From assembly GCA_031278255.1 (NCBI GenBank), contig JAITKU010000048.1, positions 1-19,528 of the forward strand: 19,528 bases of DNA, given 5' to 3'. The notes below the pieces were generated by a model. That model saw nothing but the letters and a program-made list of their open reading frames with translations. It did no database searches and was not told where the DNA came from. Each line of letters opens with the position of its first letter. Position 1 is the first letter of the stretch. Source of the DNA: Eubacteriales Family XIII. Incertae Sedis bacterium. GTDB taxonomy: Bacteria; Bacillota; Clostridia; Peptostreptococcales; Anaerovoracaceae. A program made the position numbers and the translations under genes. Positions 13,659 through 19,528 of this stretch are shown here, one piece after another.

Positions 13659-15188
13659 TTACGCTTCACCCATCGCGATGAAAGAGAGCAGGAGATTTTT
13701 CCGCGTCTGCCAATCCTCCAAATCGATTCCGAGCATCTTTTCGATCCGATCGACGCGGTAGACTACATTGTTGCGATGCATATGCAGGGCTGCCGCGGTT
13801 TCGGCGGCGCGCCGCTCATTGCACAGGTAGGTGCGAAGCACCTCGAAATTGTTGCTGCGCCTTTCGTCGTCCGTGCGGCGCAGATACAGGAGCATTTTTC
13901 CGTAACGCGATGTTTCGAGCAGTCGCGCGGCTCGCTTCGTTTTGTCGAGCAGACAGCGGGCGTAGTGCGCGTCGAATCGCGCGAGGCCGCCCCGATTCGG
14001 CCGCGCCGCCGCGCCCTCCGAGAGCGCGCATTCCGCTTGACGGTAAGCGTCCGGCAGTTCGAGAAGATCATCAAAGATATCGCTCGCCCCGCAATGGATG
14101 TTGTTTTCATGAAAATATTCGTCGAGGTGCGCAAGCGTTTCATCGAAAAACGACGCGGGACCGTTGCGATGCAGAAAAAACATGGGTTGCGTGTTAAAAT
14201 ATACCGATCTGATATTGCGAAACGCGCGTGCCAAATCGCGCGTCATGCGCTCCGGAAAGGACGCCTTGTTCGGACCCTCCGCCGGCAGCATGACGATATA
14301 CTTATCCTCGGCCTGTATGCCGACGATCCGCGCGCGTTCGCGTACGCCTGCCTCCGTTATCCGGCCGTCCATCAGGTCCGCGATGAGCGAATTGTACTCG
14401 TGGTTGTAAGCCTTTTCCGCATCCCATTCGCGCTTTACGCAGTGCCCCAGTATTTCGGCAAGACAGGAAAACAGATACAACAGCCCGGGTGTCGCTTCCC
14501 GATGTGTGCAACTCATGACAACATGGGCAAAATACAATTCTCCGAATGTGAACACCTTGCTGATCACGGTGTATTTGGCGATGTTGCGATCCGTATTGAC
14601 GATCAGGCCGTCGCTTTCCGTCCACGTTTCAAAGCGTCTGAATTTCCGGAACTTCCGAAAAGCCTCTTCCGAATGGTATCCGTTTTCGATCAGAAAAAGC
14701 GAGATGGGATCATCCGTGGGGATGTTCTTTGTGTAGGCGATCAAGGCCAGCGCGGAATCGGAAACGGAGATGAAATTGCCGATGATGCGTTCGGACATAT
14801 CGATGATATCCTGCACCGTCTTTTTCAGGATCACGGCGTTCTGCATATCCTCGTACCAGTCGTTTAGGCGGGCAAAGAGGTCCTGCAGTTCGTTGAAGAG
14901 ATATTCGGGCGTAAACGCTTCCTCTACAATCAAAAGTCCCGCGAGCGCCGCATCCGTTTCCGTTTCGTCCCTTTCTCGGTCGCGCAGGCAGAAGCATATG
15001 AATCCGGGTCTGCGGATACGCAACGCATCGGACAGAAAACCGACATAAAGACAGTCCGCTCGAAGCGCTTCCTCGCCCGCGCGCCTAGGCAGAAGCGCAA
15101 CGCGGCGGAAAGACACGGTCTCGGGCAGGTGGGATTCGTGTCGGTATCGGCGTATACTGTCGAGCATGACATGTACGGACACGCGCAT
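13659..15188 (-). CDS. PucR/CdaR-family transcriptional regulator
   Basis: A 509-residue regulator. The C-terminal about 70 residues are the PucR-type helix-turn-helix: LRTYLCNERRAAETAAALHMHR, then NNVVYRVDRIEKMLGIDLED and NLLLSFIAMG. The centre (DDLLELPDAYRQAECAL and before) is the GGDEF-like CdaR domain, and upstream lies a GAF-like region (GNFISVSDSALALIAYTKNIPTDDPIS). The N-terminal part (DCLYVGFLSDALR) resembles the sensory domain of such regulators. No membrane segment is seen. It converges on the TRAP operon, and regulators of this family often control neighbouring uptake or catabolic genes, so it is the best candidate to regulate dctMPQ. ATG 15188 is used; the open frame starts from a GTG at 15257. 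It lies 130 bp after hypF on the same strand, with no clear promoter of its own. Confidence 0.88.
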   Translation of the reverse strand: MRVSVHVMLDSIRRYRHESHLPETVSFRRVALLPRRAGEEALRADCLYVGFLSDALRIRRPGFICFCLRDRERDETETDAALAGLLIVEEAFTPEYLFNELQDLFARLNDWYEDMQNAVILKKTVQDIIDMSERIIGNFISVSDSALALIAYTKNIPTDDPISLFLIENGYHSEEAFRKFRKFRRFETWTESDGLIVNTDRNIAKYTVISKVFTFGELYFAHVVMSCTHREATPGLLYLFSCLAEILGHCVKREWDAEKAYNHEYNSLIADLMDGRITEAGVRERARIVGIQAEDKYIVMLPAEGPNKASFPERMTRDLARAFRNIRSVYFNTQPMFFLHRNGPASFFDETLAHLDEYFHENNIHCGASDIFDDLLELPDAYRQAECALSEGAAARPNRGGLARFDAHYARCLLDKTKRAARLLETSRYGKMLLYLRRTDDERRSNNFEVLRTYLCNERRAAETAAALHMHRNNVVYRVDRIEKMLGIDLEDWQTRKNLLLSFIAMGEA

Positions 15189-15260
15189 ATGTTCGGCACC
15201 GCCTTTCCAATTCAGCTCCGTCTGACATTCGGCTTCGCCCGCCGCCCCGCGGAACACAGC

Positions 15261-15287
15261 CGGCGGGGGATTGGGCGGCGTCGTTCA
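15261..15287 (+). repeat. Dispersed intergenic repeat, partial copy C
   Basis: CGGC, a G-run, then ATTGGG and CGGCGTCGTTCA match the right-hand part of copy A at 155-191 with very few differences; the left part with the CCTTTCGG hairpin is absent. It lies between hypF and the pucR-type gene. A G/C-rich imperfect palindrome (around 15302-15320) follows. Confidence 0.5.
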
Positions 15288-15318
15288 TAAAACCCAACAT
15301 CGAAGCGCCCGAGGGCTT

Positions 15319-17832
15319 TCACCCGCCGCGCTTCCGCTCCTCTTTATGCTTCATACCGATATAGGCTTGGCCCAGCGACAGACCGCCGTCGTTCGGCGGC
15401 ACAGCGCGGTTGCGGTACACGGAAAACCCGGCCGCGCGGAGCAGGCGCAACGCCTCGTCCGTCAGAATGCGATTTTGAAACACGCCGCCGCTGAGCGCCG
15501 CCGTCGATACGCCGGTCTTTTCGCGGATACGCGTACAGGCTTTCAGGATCGTGACGGCCATATCCTTGTGGAATTGCAGGGCCAAGTCGTCTGTTCGGCT
15601 CTTGCCGGACGCGGCGATCGCGCGCGCCGCCGCGTTTTCGAGCAGGATCGCGCATTCGCCCTCGTAGCGACTGATATGCCCGATATCCAAAAGCGCCGCC
15701 ACAGCGTCGAACAGGCGGCCCGCGCTCGCGCTTTCCACGCTGTTCACGCCCGTTCGCAGGGCGGAAAACAACTGCTCGCGACAGGGCAGCGCCAAGATGC
15801 CGCTGTGAGCCAAAATCTCCGCGATATCCACGGAAAAGATTTCCGGCGCCTCGTCGTCGCCCGCCGCGGCCCGCGCGCGCTCCCCCTCCGCGCCGGCGCC
15901 CGCGCCGAAAGCGTATGCGTAGCACAGCGCCGATTTCCACGCCTCTTTCACGGACGAATCCCCGCCGATCATGCGCACATAGCGCAGATGGGCCATGCGC
16001 CGAAAATCCTTGCCCTCGCACAGGAGAAACTCGCCGCCCCATATCTTCCCGTCCGTGCCGTAGCCCGTTCCGTCGAAAGCCACACCTATGACCGGACCGT
16101 CCAAGGCGTGTTCTGCCATAACCGAGGCGATGTGGGCGTGGTGATGTTGCACGCGCAGGAGTTCAATCCCGGCGGGGGCCGCGGACGGAACGCGCGAGGC
16201 GGGCATATCCCCGCAGCCGAGCGCCCGCGCGCCGTGCGGCGGCAAGGCCGCGCTGCGCGCCGCGTATTCCTCCGCCATGCGTGTTGTCGCGTACAGGGGG
16301 TGCAGGTCGCAGACCACCGTGCGCGGCGTGATACGGAAAAGCGTTCGCATTCGGGCAAGCCCCTCGCGGTAGGCTTCCTCCGCCTCCGTCGTGTCGAGAT
16401 CCCCGAAATACCGGCTCACATAGGCCGCGTTGCCCTTGGTCAGCGTAAAGGCCGACTTGAGTTGCCCGCCCGTCGCCCATATCATATCGTCCTTTGTAAG
16501 CCCCTCCGCGCGGTCCGCGAAGATCGGCGCCGGCACATAGCCCTTGGAACGCCGTATCATCTGCGCGCGGCCGTCCGATACGCACGTGACGGAATCGTCC
16601 ATGCGCGCGCGAATGACGCGTTCATTGCAGAGGACGCCCGCGATCAGCGTTTGCTTCCGCATGAGGCGCAGCATTTCTTTGTCGTCCTTGATCATGGGCA
16701 TATCGGAGAGATTCGCGCTCGTCATGATCAACGGCCCCAAATCCTCCGTCAGCATATATTGCAGACCCATGGCGGGCAGGAAAGCGCCCATATACCGACT
16801 GCTGCGGTACAGCTCCGGCGACATCGCGCGCGCGTTCGCCTCCCCGTCCCTCCGCTCCAGCAGCACGATGGGCCTGGCCCGCGAGGTCAGAAGGGCTTCC
16901 TCCTCGGCGCTCACGCGGCAATACGCGCGTATGGCGTCCGTATCGGCGAACATGACCGCAAAGGGCTTTTCCTCGCGCAGCTTGATCTCGCGCAGCCGCA
17001 GTACCGCGTCCCCGTCAAAGGGCGAGCAGACGAAATAATAGCCGCCGACGCCTTTCAACGCGATAACGCCGCCCGCCGAAATCGCCCCCTCGGCACCCGC
17101 GAGCGGTGTGAACACCCTGTCGAGAAGCTTCTCGGGAACAGGCGTGCCGTCTTTCACGCCTGTTTTCAGGACAAGCCCGGCGGGAGAGGGCGCCGCGGGC
17201 GCGCCCTTTCTTCCTTTCCAAATCAGCATGGGACCGCAGTCGTGACACGAAATCGTCTGGGCGTGATAGCGCCTGTCGTTGCGATCGCCGTACTGCCTTT
17301 CGCACAGCGCGCACATGTGAAAGTCCGCCATCGACGTATTGTTTCGGTCGTAGGGTACGCGATCGATGATCGTGTAGCGCGGTCCGCAGGACATGCAACT
17401 GATGAAAGGATGCATCCATCGCGGATTTGCGGGATCACGCAACTCCGCGAGGCAATGCGCGCAGACGGGCAAATCCGCAGGCAACATGCTCGCCTCGTCG
17501 CCCCCCTCGGCGCTCTCCGATATGGAAAAACCCTCGAAACGTTGGAGCGCGGGCAGAACGCGGCGCTCGCAGCGAACGATCTCCGCCGGCGGCGGCAGTT
17601 CCGCGTGCAGACAGCGCAGAAAGGCCGCGATGCGCGCCTCCGTATCCGTAAGTACGATCTGCGCCAAGCCGCCCGTGTTTCGCACCTCGCCCGACATGCC
17701 GAGCCGCTGCGCCAGCTTTGCGGCAATGGGTCTGAAGCCGACTCCCTGCACGACGCCCCACAGCGTTATGCGCTCCGTCCGCGGCGCGTTGGCCGGCGGA
17801 TCGCAATTGTCCGATGATTTCCCCCGATTCAA
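15319..17832 (-). CDS. hypF: Hydrogenase maturation protein HypF (carbamoyltransferase)
   Basis: HypF uses carbamoyl phosphate and ATP to make carbamoyl adenylate and passes the carbamoyl group to the HypE C-terminal Cys. The 837-residue product is complete: acylphosphatase domain with VVQGVGFRP at 27-35; two zinc fingers (CAHC...CMSC and CALC...CHDC) at about 122-205; a YrdC-like domain (ALKGVGGYYFVC); and a Kae1-like domain with QHHHAHIASVMAEH, GVAFDGTGYGTDG and ALSGGVFQNRIL. It is longer than many HypF (about 750) through loop insertions. No ATG precedes the acylphosphatase motif. The TTG at 17832 has GGAGG upstream and a promoter whose -10 box is about 30 nt away, so TTG is chosen. It is separate from hypCDE, which lies 5.4 kb further on the same strand. 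Confidence 0.96.
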   Translation of the reverse strand: MNRGKSSDNCDPPANAPRTERITLWGVVQGVGFRPIAAKLAQRLGMSGEVRNTGGLAQIVLTDTEARIAAFLRCLHAELPPPAEIVRCERRVLPALQRFEGFSISESAEGGDEASMLPADLPVCAHCLAELRDPANPRWMHPFISCMSCGPRYTIIDRVPYDRNNTSMADFHMCALCERQYGDRNDRRYHAQTISCHDCGPMLIWKGRKGAPAAPSPAGLVLKTGVKDGTPVPEKLLDRVFTPLAGAEGAISAGGVIALKGVGGYYFVCSPFDGDAVLRLREIKLREEKPFAVMFADTDAIRAYCRVSAEEEALLTSRARPIVLLERRDGEANARAMSPELYRSSRYMGAFLPAMGLQYMLTEDLGPLIMTSANLSDMPMIKDDKEMLRLMRKQTLIAGVLCNERVIRARMDDSVTCVSDGRAQMIRRSKGYVPAPIFADRAEGLTKDDMIWATGGQLKSAFTLTKGNAAYVSRYFGDLDTTEAEEAYREGLARMRTLFRITPRTVVCDLHPLYATTRMAEEYAARSAALPPHGARALGCGDMPASRVPSAAPAGIELLRVQHHHAHIASVMAEHALDGPVIGVAFDGTGYGTDGKIWGGEFLLCEGKDFRRMAHLRYVRMIGGDSSVKEAWKSALCYAYAFGAGAGAEGERARAAAGDDEAPEIFSVDIAEILAHSGILALPCREQLFSALRTGVNSVESASAGRLFDAVAALLDIGHISRYEGECAILLENAAARAIAASGKSRTDDLALQFHKDMAVTILKACTRIREKTGVSTAALSGGVFQNRILTDEALRLLRAAGFSVYRNRAVPPNDGGLSLGQAYIGMKHKEERKRGG

Positions 17833-17860
17833 TCCTGCACCCTCCGTTTCCGTACTTCAT

Positions 17861-17889
17861 ATTATGGCACTTTTGCGCGGCGTTTGCAA
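17861..17889 (-). promoter_or_regulatory. Promoter of hypF
   Basis: The minus strand has TTGCAA (17889-17884), a 17-bp spacer and CATAAT (17866-17861). The transcript would start about 20-25 nt before the TTG codon at 17832, which supports that unusual start. Confidence 0.6.
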
Positions 17890-17935
17890 TGCGCTTGCCG
17901 CATTTTGCGAAAAACGCGCGGGGCATTGCGTCCCC

Positions 17936-17964
17936 TTGCCTTTCCGCGCGGCCTGTGGTATGCT
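17936..17964 (+). promoter_or_regulatory. Probable promoter of mutY
   Basis: TTGCCT (17936-17941), a 17-bp spacer and TATGCT (17959-17964) face mutY. The resulting leader, about 158 nt, would contain repeat copy B and a 14-bp palindrome. Confidence 0.5.
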
Positions 17965-18044
17965 TTTGCATGAGAAAGCCCCGAAGCCGCGGCGCGTATT
18001 GCCCGGTCATTTCGGAAGCCGGGTTGAGTGCGAGAACCGCAGGA

Positions 18045-18081
18045 TCCCGGCCTTTCGGCAGGGGACTGACGCCGTCGTTCA
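18045..18081 (+). repeat. Dispersed intergenic repeat, copy B
   Basis: This 37-bp unit begins with the same 19 bases as copy A (TCCCGGCCTTTCGGCAGGG) and ends CGCCGTCGTTCA, one base different from copy A, with a variable middle. A perfect 14-bp palindrome CGCCGGCGCCGGCG follows at 18084-18097. It lies between divergent hypF and mutY and would be transcribed in the mutY leader. Confidence 0.65.
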
Positions 18082-18128
18082 AACGCCGGCGCCGGCGAAA
18101 TGTATCGAGCAAGGAGTGCAACCGCAAG

Positions 18129-19163
18129 ATGAATCCATCAAAAGACGCCGCGTCTTTTACGGAGTCCCTGCTTTCTTGGTATCGCGCGAACGCGCGCGAT
18201 CTGCCGTGGCGCGCGGATCGCGCGCCCTATCGCGTTTGGCTTTCGGAGGTCATGCTGCAGCAGACCCGCGCGACGGCCGTACGGCCCTACTTCGAGCGCT
18301 TCCTGCGGGAGTTTCCCACGATTTTGGATCTCGCGGAAGCGGACGAAGCGCGGCTTTTGAAACTCTGGGAGGGACTCGGCTACTACAGTCGCGCGCGAAA
18401 TTTGCAAAAGGCGGCGCGCGCGATCATGGAAAAGCACGCGGGGCAATTCCCGCGCGATCCGCGTGAGATTTCGGCTCTGCCGGGCATCGGCGCCTATACC
18501 GCGGGCGCCATCGCCTCCATTTGCTTTGAAGAGGCCGTGCCCGCCGTGGACGGCAACGTGCTGCGCGTGATGGCGCGCCTCACGGGTGATGCCGCGCCCG
18601 CGGACACCCCGGGACAAAAGAGAAAGGTCGCGGAAACGCTCAGGCTGCTGTACCCCGCAGAGGCCCGCGGCGATTTCACGCAGAGCCTCATGGAACTGGG
18701 CGCGTTGATCTGCCTGCCGGGCGGCGCGGCGCTGTGCGGCGTCTGCCCCGTCCGGGCACTCTGCACGGCCCTGCGCGAGGATAGGGTCGCAAAGCTGCCG
18801 GTGAAGCGTGCGAAAAAAGCGCGAAAAAAAGAAGAAAAGACGGTCCTCATCCTGCGTTGCGGGGACGCGATCGCATTGCGGAGGCGGGAGCGGAAAGGTC
18901 TGCTGGCGGGGCTGTGGGAACTCCCGAACGCGGACGGAACCCTGTGCGAGGCGGAGGTCCTGCGGCTTGCGCAAGCTTGGGGTCTGCGCCCCCGCTCCGT
19001 CGGCGAAAGGGAGGAGCGAAAGCACGTCTTTACGCACATCGAATGGCATATGACCTGTTACCGCGTCGATTGCGAAACGCGGGACGCGCGGTTCTTGTGG
19101 GCGGACGCGCGTATGCTGGCGGATGAGATCGCCCTGCCCTCCGCCTTTGGCAAGCTGCTCTGA
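18129..19163 (+). CDS. mutY: A/G-specific adenine DNA glycosylase MutY
   Basis: MutY removes adenine mispaired with 8-oxoguanine. The 344-residue protein has the catalytic Glu40 in WLSEVMLQQT, the helix-hairpin-helix ALPGIGAYTAGAIAS (116-130), the catalytic Asp141 in AVDGNV, and an iron-sulfur motif Cys195-X7-Cys203-X2-Cys206-X5-Cys212. The first spacing is X7, not the X6 of E. coli MutY. The C-terminal third is the NUDIX-like 8-oxoG recognition domain (RRRERKGLLAGLWELPN, KHVFTHIEWHM). The ATG at 18129 has AAGGAG 12 nt upstream, rather far, but matches the family N-terminus; the open frame further upstream runs through repeat B and is judged non-coding. Convergent with the truncated gene at the right edge. 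Confidence 0.95.
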   Translation: MNPSKDAASFTESLLSWYRANARDLPWRADRAPYRVWLSEVMLQQTRATAVRPYFERFLREFPTILDLAEADEARLLKLWEGLGYYSRARNLQKAARAIMEKHAGQFPRDPREISALPGIGAYTAGAIASICFEEAVPAVDGNVLRVMARLTGDAAPADTPGQKRKVAETLRLLYPAEARGDFTQSLMELGALICLPGGAALCGVCPVRALCTALREDRVAKLPVKRAKKARKKEEKTVLILRCGDAIALRRRERKGLLAGLWELPNADGTLCEAEVLRLAQAWGLRPRSVGEREERKHVFTHIEWHMTCYRVDCETRDARFLWADARMLADEIALPSAFGKLL

Positions 19164-19233
19164 GGGCCGGGGCGCGAATAAATGTATCCAACTTGAGCGT
19201 TATACATAAAAACCCTTTGCCCCACCCGGCCCT
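19163..19233. repeat. Nested inverted repeats between convergent genes (possible bidirectional terminator)
   Basis: AGGGCCGGG (19163-19171) pairs with CCCGGCCCT (19225-19233), and inside it ATGTAT (19182-19187) pairs with ATACAT (19202-19207). The outer arms overlap the mutY stop and the stop of the leftward gene. A T5 run follows the inner side in the leftward direction, but neither side has a classical stem plus T-tract. Transcription termination for both genes is the likeliest role. Confidence 0.45.
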
Positions 19234-19528
19234 AATTAAGCTTGATCTCGCGGACAAAGCGCAGCTTCTTGTAGTAGTCGAGTTCGATCAGATCGGTCGG
19301 GCGCACGTTCCCGTCCTCCTTGGTGAAGTAGGACAGCCCGGCCAGATGGAGCATCTTGTAGACGAACTGCGAGCAGAACATGATGTTCGGCTTGTGCGAG
19401 TATTTCAGAACCAAGCCCATCAGATTGTAGGCGCTGCCCTCCCGATTGATTTCCTCCACCTTGTCCAGGATCAGTTTTTTCCGGTATCGCGAGCATTCCA
19501 AGCTGTAGATCAGTATGGACGCGCCCGG
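19232..19528 (-). CDS. C-terminal fragment of a probable permuted papain-like (YycO/YiiX-type) hydrolase
   Basis: The frame is open to the right edge, so only the last 98 residues are seen. They begin PGASILIYSLECSRYRKK and end REIKLN. The segment IMFCSQFVYKMLHLAGL, followed by about 20 residues and RPTDLIELDYYKKLRFVREIKL, resembles the C-terminal half of permuted NlpC/P60-papain-like proteins, in which the Cys of a CS-[EQ]-FV motif is the nucleophile and a short 'P-x-D' segment follows. That would make it a cell-wall or amide hydrolase, but the fragment is short and the assignment is by pattern only. A TTG at 19501 is not needed as a start because the frame continues upstream. Confidence 0.5.
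   Translation of the reverse strand, partial: PGASILIYSLECSRYRKKLILDKVEEINREGSAYNLMGLVLKYSHKPNIMFCSQFVYKMLHLAGLSYFTKEDGNVRPTDLIELDYYKKLRFVREIKLN

Noticed and set aside
13519..13761. Small plus-strand frame starting in the dctQ-pucR spacer
   Set aside because: It overlaps the 3' end of the pucR-type gene in antisense and has no recognisable sequence character.
13182..14867. 561-codon open frame on the plus strand through the end of dctQ and antisense to the pucR-type gene
   Set aside because: It spans a terminator and two genuine genes in other frames, with no ribosome site or domain.
15271..17817. Open frame of 848 codons antisense to hypF
   Set aside because: It is a mirror of the strongly GC-biased hypF codons, lacks any recognisable domain and is rich in Arg/His/Ala, typical of antisense frames in GC-rich genes. 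hypF itself is complete with all motifs.
17814..18128. N-terminal extension of mutY by about 105 codons
   Set aside because: The extension runs through the mutY promoter, repeat copy B and a palindrome, and MutY proteins begin near the ATG at 18129.

Overview
The window looks like a chromosomal segment of an anaerobic, GC-rich Bacillota, most likely a Clostridia-type organism. The clues are Gram-positive style lipoprotein signals on two binding proteins, strong AGGAGG-type ribosome binding sites, consensus sigma-A type promoters with 17-bp spacers, a PucR/CdaR-type regulator, an SseB-family protein, and [NiFe]-hydrogenase maturation genes. This is inferred from gene content only; no rRNA, tRNA, CRISPR array, transposase or phage gene was found.

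Left part (1-7.6 kb, leftward). A seven-codon start of a gene leaves the left edge behind a near-perfect promoter. Then come an SseB-family gene with its own promoter, a rho-independent terminator, and a six-gene leftward unit. In transcription order this unit is a lipoprotein type-1 binding protein, LivH, LivM, LivG, LivF and a uroporphyrinogen-decarboxylase/corrinoid-methyltransferase-like protein. It looks like a complete branched-chain-amino-acid-type ABC importer tied to one cytoplasmic enzyme. LivM and LivG, normally adjacent, are separated by about 205 bp of palindromes. These include a 95-nt element that folds on paper into a cloverleaf: a 9-bp closing stem around three perfect hairpins. 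It reaches into the last codons of livM.

Middle part (7.6-15.2 kb). hypC-hypD-hypE (leftward, coupled, with their own promoter) encode the Fe(CN)2CO centre maturation proteins. Divergent from them is a rightward TRAP transporter in the order dctM-dctP-dctQ, with a 20-bp palindrome upstream and a terminator downstream. A convergent PucR-family regulator follows and is the obvious candidate regulator of the TRAP operon.

Right part (15.3-19.5 kb). hypF (leftward, TTG start, own promoter) lies upstream of pucR and is divergent from mutY. After mutY comes a convergent, truncated gene whose C-terminus resembles permuted papain-like (YycO/YiiX-type) hydrolases. Taking out the TRAP-pucR block would restore a contiguous hypF-C-D-E order, so this block may be an insertion into an ancestral hyp operon. 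No hypA, hypB or hydrogenase structural gene is present.

A 37-bp intergenic repeat occurs near both ends of the window (155-191 and 18045-18081), with a half copy at 15261-15287. All three have the same orientation and each is followed closely by a palindrome. The repeat family and the cloverleaf element are the best candidates for undescribed structure here; the protein-coding content belongs to known families.
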